DNA of 64,000 bases from Perca fluviatilis (Eukaryota > Chordata > Actinopteri > Perciformes > Percidae). Of the stretch, positions 18,050-33,812 are shown piece after piece. The notes beneath the pieces were generated by a model. It did not search any database and was not told where the DNA came from. It was given only the letters and a program-made list of their open reading frames with translations. The DNA lies in contig NC_053122.1 of the NCBI RefSeq assembly GCF_010015445.1, positions 33,921,513 to 33,985,512 of the forward strand, read 5' to 3'. The position numbers were made by a program, and so were the translations under genes. Position 1 is the first letter of the stretch, and every line of letters starts with the position of its first letter.

Positions 18050-19553
18050 CTGTTCCCTTGTTCTTCCCACACTAAACTTTACGTGACTGTGTGGCATTGC
18101 TCTGCTGTTAATTGAATCAGCCTTTAACATATATTATATGTCCCCTTCAGTGTGTGTAAATAACAAATGCACCTCAGCTGATGCATGGAGCAATTTCCCT
18201 GACCGTTACGAATGACCACTATCCAACCATCGGGTAGAAGGGGATAATGATCTCAGCAGATTAGCAGCGCTAATGTGGGTCTAACACCTCACCCTAACCT
18301 TGTTGTATTTTTATTACAACCACATAACGTGTTTGTGTGTCCTCGTCGCCTGACTGATCAGATTGCGGTGTGGCTACGCAGCAGGAGTCAATGTCCTTGT
18401 TAGCCAGAGAAACTGTCCCGGTACACGGCGGCAGGATTTCCTCCCATGGGGCTCTGCAGCAGGGAACATAACACAATACTCTTGTTCCAAATGTTCTCTC
18501 TTTTCTTAACAGCCACCCCCACACACACACACACACACACACACACCCTGGGGGTTGAACAGGGATTGCTAGATTGTACTGCTGCAGGGTCAAGTGTGTT
18601 GAGCCCTTGATGCTGGATCAGGTGCTTCCATCTCTAACACTCAGGGCTGTATATTCACCACTTCACCCCCATAACCACCTATTTATAGGCACACACGTAT
18701 CTCCATCTACTTTCCTGTAAGCAAGTGCCGACGTGTGTGTGTGTCTGTGTTTGTGTGTGTGTCTGTGTGAAGAAAAATGTACCCAGTTGCCAGCAGTATG
18801 AAGATATGAACACAATAGTTAAATTGTGTCTGACAGTTCCACATTAAGATTTGAGTCGTCCTAACCAAGGTTAGAATAGTTTAGAATTTTCAGTTAGTTT
18901 TTATTTCATTTTCTTTTTGACCTTTTTTTCTCTTTATTATTTCATTTTAGTTAGTTTTCAGTGTGTTTGCTAGTTTTAGTTTGTTTTCAGGAAGGTTTAG
19001 TCTTTAAGTATTTCGTTGTCGTTTGTTTTTGTTATGGCCAGGTATAATATTTCACAAGTATGCAGCTACATAAACACACAGAATAGGAATGGCCGTGATG
19101 TTTAATGCTTAATCTTTGCGCCACTTTAGTGTCCGATTTGAGGCGATTACGGCACAGCGCCATCTCCCAAACTGTGTTCAGTTTCTGTGGTTCAATGTCA
19201 CTAGAACTGGAGGAAATTCATGCTTTCTCCTTCTTTCTGTCCCATCCTGCCAGTAGCATATACATGTCTCAAGTCTAAGTACACACGGCCGGTATGGGTG
19301 CGAATGGGTCGTTAAATCAGTTCTACATCATAGCTACAAAACTAAAATGGAAAAGATGTACGCTCATTTGGATTAAATTTTGATTAGTTTTATTATTAGT
19401 AGTAGTAATACGTCACATGAACTTCCTTTCACCACATCTCGCTCTTCTTCTTTATTTCTTCTCTCTCATCTTCTTTCCTTCCTTCTGTCTCTCCCTCTCT
19501 CACTAATATGCACGTGATCATTTGCTGGCATTCATACAGCCTCATGCATGTCC

Positions 19554-19713
<160 letters not shown>

Positions 19714-20721
19714 CAAGCCCCCCCCCACACACACACACAAAAATCACAGTGTACCATTCAATCAGTGCTTTTTTCTCTCCCTCCTCTCCATGGTTCTCTT
19801 AAAGGTTTTAACCATGGCGAGAATGAAAAGTGCCAGCGTTAGAAACCTTGGGCCCATTGAGGAGGTGACAGGGTCTGCCAGAATATGATCCTAATCCTGT
19901 TTCCAGCATTCTTTTAGCTCACTGGCATTGCCATTTCGCCGCATATTCTCTGAGCTGTCAGGCCCAGGGAAATCCCTCTAATAGCCCATTGCCCAGATAC
20001 ACATCAAAGCCCTCCTGGAAAACCACCAGCGGGAACTTAACCGAGAGGGGAAGCACAAGTACGATCAGGCTCACAGCTGCACATACACATGCAGAAAAAA
20101 GCTTGCCTGTAAACATAATGCTCAAATAAATTCAACTCCTACATGGTGCCAGAGGGTGAAACTTCTCTGAAGAAATGTAACATGGCAATAATGCTTGGCC
20201 TTTTTTTTTTCGCCTCCCTTTTACCGTAATAGGTTAAATAATGAATAGGGCAGAGTCAGAGCAAAGATAGATGGTTATAGAGATAGAGAAACGACGACAG
20301 GAGTGATATCAAGAGGCAGACAACAGGTGGCTAAACTGTGTATCCTGGGCCACCCTCCTTTAGTTCCACTTCATCTTCCATTTTCTTCTTGTCCTTTTTT
20401 TTTCTTAAACACTCTGACTGCCATCTCGCCCCTCCCCGGGTAATCTTCTTAGAGAGAAGAAAACCCCCATTCTCTCTCTTCTTAATCTGGCTGCAGCCTA
20501 AACCTACGGTTGCATTTCCCAACGTGGGCCTCAGTGAACCAAACACCAGTGCTCTCAGCCACTTCTTGGGAGGACTGGGTCTATCGCAGAAAGCTTAGAT
20601 CGCATATTGAAGTGTATGGCTTGTGTGCAAAGCTCGGTTGGAGCAACTTAAAGCACAGTCTGTAGTTCTGAAGGGAAAAATGGCGGCAACTAAAAGTGTG
20701 TAAATACCTCACGTGACATCA

Positions 20722-21493
20722 AACACATTCTCACTCCCATCGCGTAAAATACGGACGCTTGGTCAGGTGCCTTTGGCGTTGTTAGTGACGCTAAAAGTTT
20801 CCTTTAGCGTCAGATCTAGACACGCTGGGTCAGGACTACTGGCGTCACTTTTGACGCAGTTAGGTTAAGGAAAAGGTCGTGGGTGGGCTTATAAATAGGT
20901 ACGTTTCCATGACACATGGGACAAGAAAGGGACGGCTGGGTTTAGGAAAAGAAGAATGGGACAGTTGGGTTAAGGTAAAGAAGAATGGGACAGTTGGGTT
21001 TAGGAAAAGAAGAACGGACAGTTGGGTTTAGGAAAAGAAGAACGGACAGTTGGGTTTAGGTAAAGAAGAACAGGATAATTGGGTTTAGGAAAAGAAGAAC
21101 AGGACAGTTGGATTCAGGTAAAGAAGAACGGGACAGTTGGGTTTAGGAAAAGAAGAACGGGACAGTTGGGTTTAGGAAAAGGAGAACGGGACAGTTGGAT
21201 TCAGGTAAAGAAGAACGGGACAGTTGGGTTTAGGAAAAGAAGAATGGACGGTTGGGTTTAGGAAAAGAAGAACAGGACAGTTCCCCGGTCTCCTGGGTGA
21301 AAGTCTTGTGTTGTTTCCTACTACACGCTACCGTTGTCACTCTTAATGCTACGTCATCTCCAAGCGCCGTGTAGCTGCTGCTCTCCCCGGTGCGTTCTAC
21401 ACACACACTGAAGGGTGCTTTTTGGGTGGTATCCGACGCTGACAGCCACTGCCCAAGCATCTGTATTTTACGAGTTCGGAGTGAGAACGGGTT
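20722..21493. mobile_element. Miniature transposon with 9-bp target duplication, hosting a minisatellite
   Basis: The inverted ends AACACATTCTCACTCC and GGAGTGAGAACGGGTT extend inward over CGTAAAATACGGAC-type sequence. They are flanked by perfect 9-bp direct repeats GTGACATCA (20713-20721 and 21494-21502). A 9-bp duplication fits the Mutator-like superfamily. No transposase. Confidence 0.75.
20934..21281. repeat. Minisatellite, about 12 units of 28-29 bp
   Basis: The unit is GTTGGGTTTAGG followed by AAAAGAAGAACGGGACA. Variants with GATTCAGG and GGTAAAG recur every third unit in part (units 7 and 10). The open frame through it is a repeat artefact. Confidence 0.93.
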
Positions 21494-22389
21494 GTGACAT
21501 CAGCAAGACTGGGCTACAACAGGGAACGTACTAGATCTTCTCAGGCCTGTGCCACCAGATTGTACTCTACAACACACATTAGGTAGGTAATAGATGTTAT
21601 TATAATCCCCATATCAATATATATTGTGATACAACAAATTTACTGGAAAATCAATTTAGAAACTGTTAATTTGAAGAAAAAAAAAAAGAGCACCTGTGGA
21701 TTGATTAGCAACTTTAACGGAGTTGTTAAAAAGATTGTTACCTCTGTATTAATGGTAGAGACAAAATCTCTGACAGTTGACATATTATCTAATATTGTAC
21801 AGCCCGGCCCAACCATATTAAGAACACAAGTATCTACAAATGCAATCATGACAGAATGTTTAACGTTCCAGAGTTTGAGATCCAGTAAGTCTGCAAATCT
21901 ATTTGTGAGCGTCACTGTCGTGGACGTAGATCTATTTGTTGGAGTTCAATTTCCTGGAAAAACAGCCATGAACTGTGAATTATGGAATAAAAAATAAAAA
22001 AAACTGAAGAGAATGAAGGTACTGTAACAGGAGTTTCAGTGAAACGTGAGACTAAAGATCCTTTCACAAATGCCTAGAAAAGAGGTAAATACAGATTCAA
22101 AAAACAGATAAGAACAGCTGTAATCTGAGAAAAACAAACAAACTACAGCATTTTGTACCCGCTCTGTGGCTGAGAGCAGCAGCATCCTGCTGGGCTCAGT
22201 TTACACAGTGCATCTGCGACAAAGACCCCCCCCCCCCAGCAGTGAAATCCCCTCTGCCTCCGCCACCTGGGACACACGTCTGACCTCTATCTCTGGGCTG
22301 GAAAACACCACAGCAGGAACAGCAGCATCTGCTTTACATACACAAAGTACAACTTAAGGCTGATTTATGGTTGTACGCAGAGCCTACGC

Positions 22390-22906
22390 CAGGGGTCTTC
22401 GACGTTTTTAAAGCCAAGGACCCCTTAACTGAAAGAGAGACAGATCGGGGATCCCCTACCACATATATTGTATAAAATTGAGTTGCATATTCATCTGGTC
22501 CTACAATAACTTGTAGGGCAAGCTAAAGCATTTTTTTTTTGCATAGAAAACTAAGCTATTCATATAGCCTAATAATTGTTGGCATGCTTTTATAAATCAT
22601 GTTTTAATGTTAAACACACATGTGGAATAGTCAATCCTTTGGGATGAACTGTATCTGTGGATGGCTACCTTAGTGACTGCATTACCTATTGGCCAGTAAG
22701 CCTATCATCAGTGGGGATTTAAATTTGCTAATAATATGTGGGAATCATGTTAAGACTTTTAAATTTTTGAAAAAACGTTAAATTTTTTTTAACTGCGTGT
22801 CATCCCCCATCTCTCTCCCCCTTTCATGTCTATCCACTTCCAAATAAAAGGGAAAATCCCCCAAAAATAATAAAAAAATTCCCAGACCCCCTGTTGAAGA
22901 TGCCTG
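22390..22906. mobile_element. hAT-type miniature transposon (CAGGGGTCTTC family), copy 1
   Basis: The ends CAGGGGTCTTCGACG and GTTGAAGATGCCTG are flanked by a perfect 8-bp duplication GCCTACGC (22382-22389, 22907-22914). Confidence 0.88.
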
Positions 22907-23016
22907 GCCTACGCCTTTTTTAGGTGTAAAAAGTCACCATGCGTCTCTTTACGAAAGACACCTTAAAAGGGACATTTTTATGTTTTTCAAACCTGGACCC
23001 ATGCATTTGTGTCTAA

Positions 23017-23262
23017 TAGACCTTTTTCATGGCAGACATGTTGACATGTCATAGTAGGAAAAGCACAGGTGTATTCAAAACCGTTAATGATGGCTGTATT
23101 CCACTTAGGAGAGGTCCTGGTACTGTGCATGCTGACTCACTGAAATAGCTTACTGGGACACTTGATGGAACTGAGCCATCGTTAAGGTTATCCATTTCAG
23201 CTGTGCTTTTCCTACTATGACAAGTCCAAATGTCTGCTGTGAAAAAAAAGGTCCATAGACTG
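23017..23262. mobile_element. Miniature inverted-repeat transposon
   Basis: Ends of about 45 bp are inverted copies: GACATGTCATAGTAGGAAAA is matched by TTTTCCTACTATGACAAGTC on the other side, outside which lie AGACCTTTTT and AAAAAGGTCC. No coding capacity; superfamily unclear. Confidence 0.7.
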
Positions 23263-23566
23263 ATCTTTGAAACTGGTCCAGTATTGAGCAAGAACACTGT
23301 AACTGGCAGCTGCAAACCGGCTACAACGTAACCCTATAGGACAAACGCGCACCGTCAATGTACGTCCACTAAAAGTGCCGTTTTTGCCACTGACAGGCTT
23401 ACATTGTTGTTATAACACATTATGCAAAGATTGTCTCGTTCTGAAATCTCGGGAGTTGACTTGTCAAAGACAGCGGTTTGAAACCGTGGAACACAGTACA
23501 GTGTAGTGCCATCCCAACCTCAAGTTCCTGTCTTCCTGAAGGTGTATTTAAACTCACGCTGGAGGC

Positions 23567-24297
23567 AGGAACACGCCGACTTATTGAGACTTTGTCTTAT
23601 TCACCGTGTCCCCCAGAGTTAGATAAGTCCATACATACCCTTCTCATCTCGTGTCGTAACTCTGTCCGACGCACCCACCGCTAGCCTAGCTTAGCACAGA
23701 TCCTGGAGGTAACCGGTTCCATCTAGCCTACTGCTCCCAATAAGTGACAAAATAACGCCAACATGTTCCTATTTACATGTTGTGATTTGTATAGCGTGTA
23801 CAAATAACAAGGTCACGTGACACACAGCCATCTTCTAACCGTATAAATACTGGGAACTATATTATCCGAAGGCAAAGCACTGCTACTTCTTGGGCGGAGT
23901 GATTTGCTCGCAGCACCTGAGAAGCCCCGTGGTGAGGAGCAGAGAGTAACAGGCTTTTCAGGTGTTGTGCTCATCACTCCGCCCAAGTAGCAGTGCTTCG
24001 CCTTCTGAGAATATAGTTCCCAGTATGTATACGGTTAGAAGATGGCTGTTATATTCATTCTTGTTCACTTTTTTGCCCGTATTATACAAATCACAACATG
24101 TAAATAGGAAAATGTTGGTGTTATTTTATACACTTAATGAAACGCTTACTCCTCAGGATCTATGCTAAGCTAGGCTAGCGGTGGGTGTGTCAGATAGAGT
24201 TACGACACGCACGGAGATGAGAAGGGTATGTATGGACTTATGTAACTCTGGGGGATACGGTGAATAAGACAAAGTCCCAATAAGTCGGCGTGTTCCT
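23567..24297. mobile_element. Foldback element, two arms of about 350 bp
   Basis: The left arm 23567-23926 is the reverse complement of the right arm 23951-24297 with scattered differences and a loop of about 25 bp. The ends are AGGAACACGCCGACTTA and TAAGTCGGCGTGTTCCT. TTAA follows the right end (24298-24301), suggesting a TTAA-target transposon. Confidence 0.88.
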
Positions 24298-25340
24298 TTA
24301 AGTTTAGCTGACCGTTAAATGCAAACAAAGATATTGCGGCCGCCCAAATATCTCAGCACAGACAAAATGTGTCTACTGTGTTATGCGTTTACTTCCCCCC
24401 TAGACATTGGACAATGTTCCCCTACACGTCGCCGGTGCCGTCGTGGCAGGTAATCAACCCATTCAGACGCATAAAAAGGTCTGTAACACCCATTTCTCTT
24501 CAGAGGTTTAGGTTTCAGCTGCTTTCTCCCTTCTGCTTTCATATTACAACCTACTGTAGGTGCTCAGTTTTCAATATATGGTGGCCATTTCTAATGTGCA
24601 CAAGCTCATTCACTCAGTAGTAGCTTGTGTGTTACTAGGTGAGAACAAAACACCATTACAGTGTTTTGCGTGTTCATTAGCGAAGAAATGCAACATTTAA
24701 ATTGTATTTGAAAAGGCAACAGAAGCATGGTTGTGTGGTTAAATCCATATTCATCTTTCTAATACACAGCATGCGTCTCCCTAACACAGGGCTTTACACG
24801 CAGGGACACAAATGCACAGCGCTTCATTGGCTAATTCAATAATAAAAGGCAGACAGCCGGTCGAGTCTATAGACAGGCAGAAGAGAGAGTAACTCATCTC
24901 TAACAGTCTGCCGTCTCCTGAGTGTTAAAACATGTAAATTTATGGAAGAGCCCATAGGAAACACATATTTACAATACGTTTAGGTAATCACAAGATGTGC
25001 GAGGAGGCATCCGAGGCCCTGGAGACGAAAGCAGTCAATACAAAAATAGTTTTTATGTGTCATTAATTCCCTCTGCATTCCCAGATACATCCCCCTTTTA
25101 CCGCAGTAATACAGTAATCACTCACAATCCCACAGAAAATTATCTGCACTCATCTGTGGAATAAAAAAAAAAGGCGGAGGGGCAAAAACAGGGCGAGACG
25201 TCCCATTTTAGCTCTCTGTTGCCTCTTTAATGTTCATCTGGGAGCCGCATGGCTGCCGTCCATCCCCTGCGTGGGGATGGGAGCCGGCTCCTGCACTTGG
25301 AGCAGCTTAATGACTGTGGGATGTGGATGGTGGACTCATT

Positions 25341-25454
<114 letters not shown>

Positions 25455-26340
25455 CCTTTTTCACGCTACATTGCCTGGACAGGACAACATAAAGGGTCAT
25501 CGGTGATGTGATGGAAAAAGAGGCACCTCTCCGCTCACATTAGGAAGTGATAGGGGGAACCATTTCACCGCTGGCTGATGTCAATGCAAAACAGAGTCGA
25601 TCCAGATGTAATAATGAAAGTTGCACAGATTCAGATGTGAGAATGCCAAATGGTCAAATAAGTCATTACCTGCCTGTTCATTATGCCTTCCTTCCACATA
25701 GCCACATACCGCGTTATTAGGCAAAGCCATCACACCTGATGAATAACCATAGAACAAGCCAAACTCATTTTCATTGGAGAGTTAAAGAGAGCAGGTAATT
25801 CTGATGGAAATGGGTGTTTCAGTAATGTGATCTCTAAAGTCATATACACACACTGGAGCTCCTGTCAACTTAGAACCTTTGCAGACATATCCTTAGTGTC
25901 CTCTAGTGGGCACAGAATATACAGGATACCTTCGATCTTTAGCTACTGATGCCACCTACAGGGCCAAAATAAAACTACATTAAAAAAAAGACATTGCAAA
26001 GCTGGTTAAGTCCGAAAAAACAGAAATGTTGAACCAAGAATCCCCTAAATTAAATATGGCACTCCTGTAGGTTGAGTGCAAAAGTCCTGCAGTTCAATGC
26101 TGCCCATGGGGCTCTGTGACAATAACCAAATCACTGCAATATAGTGATGTGAAATAAAAAAAGTTTTGCTGGTGAAAGTAACAGGAGTGCATATGCCATG
26201 TGATATGACATTAAATGAAAACATTCATCATTGTTAAGTTATCATCACTGGCTTTCTTCTATGCTATTATATTCAAGAGATTATGGAGTTAAAAAAAAAA
26301 AACTTAAGTTGTTCGTCACTTCCGTGAATTATTTCCAAGC

Positions 26341-26788
26341 TTAAAGGACAAATCCGGCGCAAAATCAACCTAGGTGTTAACAACACGTGTGTACAGGGTC
26401 GACCGTTCTCTGGGATATGTTTTCATGCTAATCGAATGTGACCAGTTTTAGCGCAAACCGCTAATTAGCTTAGAAAGCTAGTCGTCGGGGCACGGGTAAA
26501 GTAAAAAGAAATCGCTATTTCTATACCACTAACAAGGCTCAAAATAGCACCACACTTCCACGGTAGCATAATGAGGGTCCCTACATGTAAACCGAAGCGT
26601 TGAGAACTTTATAAGTGTACAGACAGTTTATTAAAAAGATAGAACGACAGTACCGTTCACGTATACATGCGGGCGCCATCTTGGGAAAACAGTCATGACC
26701 AGTCGAACGCCGGGCTTGAGCTACATTACTGGTTACTGGGTTGCATGGCGTTCGTCGTTTGACTGGTTGCGCCGAATTTTTCCTTTAA
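26341..26788. mobile_element. TTAA-type non-autonomous transposon
   Basis: TTAA (26341-26344) precedes AGGACAAATCCGGCGCAA. The other end is TTGCGCCGAATTTTTCCT followed by TTAA (26785-26788). The short frames inside are non-coding in pattern. Confidence 0.85.
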
Positions 26789-26985
26789 GTGCTCCAGGAA
26801 GGGGAAGGACTTCGCCAGACATGTCTCCGTTCTCAGCTGAGATGGACGGCGTTTTGCTGCAGTGTCAAAAGACCGATCAAAAGGCGAGGAGAGAAAGCGG
26901 CGACGGCCGTAACGGACAGCAAAACACAGTAAAGACTCTCACACTGAGCTGAAATGGAACATATGTCGTTTGGTTTTATTAGAGG

Positions 26986-27345
26986 TAGGGCTGGCCGATA
27001 GGGAGAAAATCAGATATCACGATATTCTTGACCAAATACCTCGATATTGATATTGCGGCGATATTCTGGGGTTGGCAATTGGTGCTTTAAAAAAATATCT
27101 TCACACTTGGATTTTAGATAAATAATCATCAGTAACGTGGACATAATGTCTAAGTGGGAAAATGCAAATAATAGAACAGCTAGAACAGTCTGTTAAGTTC
27201 AGAAAATGACATCACTTCACTGTAATGCAGTCTTTAAAACAAGGAAAAGACAACACTTGTGCCATATTACAATATCCAAAATCTAAGACAATATCTAGTC
27301 TCATATCACGATATCGATATAATATCAATACATTGCCCAGCCCTA
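26986..27345. mobile_element. hAT-type miniature transposon (ATCGATAT family), copy 2
   Basis: The ends TAGGGCTGG and CCAGCCCTA are flanked by a perfect 8-bp duplication ATTAGAGG (26978-26985, 27346-27353). The interior has CACGATATCGATATAATAT. Confidence 0.93.
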
Positions 27346-27376
27346 ATTAGAGGCTGTTTATTCTGTTACTCTACAG

Positions 27377-27776
27377 CAGGGGTCTTCAACATTTTTTCAA
27401 GCCAAGGACCCCTTAACTGAAAGAGAGACGGAGCAGGGACCCCCTACTGCATATTATGTATAACATGTTGCATAAATAACGTGTGGGCGGCCTAAAGCCT
27501 TTATACATAGCATTTTTTGTGCATAGAAAACTAAGCTTTTAAAATGGCCTAATAATTGTTGGCATGATTTTATGAATCATGTTTTAATGTTAACCATACA
27601 TGTGGCACAGTGAATCCTTAGGAGTAACTGGATCTGTGGATGGGCTTAGTGACTACTGTGTCATGTTTACTGATGTTAATTTTTGGAAAAAAAAACTTAA
27701 ATTAACAATAATTTTGAGGCCCCCCTGCATTGACTCTGAGAACCCACCCCCCCGGACCCCCTGTTGAAGATCCCTG
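27377..27776. mobile_element. hAT-type miniature transposon (CAGGGGTCTTC family), copy 2
   Basis: The ends CAGGGGTCTTCAAC and GTTGAAGATCCCTG are flanked by CTCTACAG and CCCTACAG (7 of 8). It was inserted only 24 bp from the neighbouring ATCGATAT-family element's duplication. Confidence 0.88.
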
Positions 27777-27787
27777 CCCTACAGTAT

Positions 27788-28194
27788 TTAAAGGTCCCAT
27801 GACATGGTGCGCTTTGGATGATTTTATATAGACCTTAGTGGTCCCCTAATACTGTATCTGAAGTCGCTTTTATATAGACCTTAGTGGTCCCCTAATACTG
27901 TATCTGAAGTCTCTTTCCCAAAATTCAGCCTTGGTGCAGAATTACAGCCACCAGAGCCAGTCCCACAATGAGCTTTCCTTAGTATGTGCCATCCTTATGA
28001 CGTCATAAGGAGCAAAATTCCAGACTGGCCCATCTGAGCTTTCATTTTCTCAAACGCAGAGCAGGATACCCAGGGCTCGGTTTACACCTATCGCCATTTC
28101 TAGCCACTGGGGGACCATAGGCAGGCTCAGGGAATGCATATTAATGTTAAAAAAAACTCATAAAAGTGAAATTTTCATGCCATGGGACCTTTAA
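27788..28194. mobile_element. TTAA-type transposon (AGGTCCCATG family), copy 1
   Basis: TTAA plus AGGTCCCATGACATGG at the left and CATGCCATGGGACCT plus TTAA at the right. An internal 40-bp duplication (tatatagaccttagtggtcc, twice) is present. Confidence 0.88.
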
Positions 28195-28479
28195 AGAAAA
28201 AGCATTAAGGAAACAGTTGGAGTTTGATATTTTTTGCGGAGGTGGGTTGGCCTCCACAAAATACCATGGTGATACGTCTCCAATAACATCACGGTCCAGG
28301 TCCTTGAACTGGATTCTTTGTGTTTTCTGTCCAGTGATTCGGCACTCCACCACGGCGATTAAAAGTTCTCCTTCAGCTGTGCTCCAACAGCTACGGTTGA
28401 GAGAGGGTCATCTCGTTAGTCCATGAAAGCTGCAACGCGGTCGTTCAAATGTCCACAAGCTTCAGCACCGGTCCACCGT

Positions 28480-33486
<5,007 letters not shown>

Positions 33487-33764
33487 GCAGTGCGACAGTT
33501 CTTCGTTCCGTCTTCCCCGACAGCAAAAAAACAAAAGTTCCGCACGCATCATTTGTATGGGCGGAACTTGCACGCCAAATCTAAGTCAATTATTGGACCA
33601 GAGCAACTTCAGTCCTCACTTTTAACCAATAGGAAACATTATCCTGTGATCCTTCTCGTCGTTTCCTGCGCGTGAACGACCCCACGTCCTCGAAAACAGT
33701 GCTGCTGAGGAGCTTGGACTTCTGTCCTCTGTGTGGGTTTTGGGCAATTTTCAGAGCCGCAATC
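33487..33764. promoter_or_regulatory. Bidirectional promoter of nsun4 (-) and uqcrh (+)
   Basis: Only 278 bp separate the two start codons. Two CCAAT boxes lie 30 bp apart in opposite orientations: ATTGG at 33592-33596, which reads CCAAT towards nsun4, and CCAAT at 33626-33630 towards uqcrh. A GC-box-like tgggcgg (33559), ETS-type GGAA cores and a TGCGCGTG stretch (33666) resembling half of an NRF-1 site are also present. The CpG content is local to this interval. Function is inferred. Confidence 0.65.
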
Positions 33765-33812
33765 ATGGTTTTCGAGAGGAAGATGATCACGTACGACGAC
33801 CCCGAAGAGGAG
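33765..33812 (+). CDS. uqcrh: uqcrh exon 1
   Basis: It encodes [16 protein letters not shown]; the donor is gag|gtactg. The first residues vary between species. Confidence 0.9.

Noticed and set aside
20934..21281. Tandem 28-29-bp repeats considered as a CRISPR array
   Set aside because: Units abut without unique spacers and the host is a vertebrate; it is a minisatellite.
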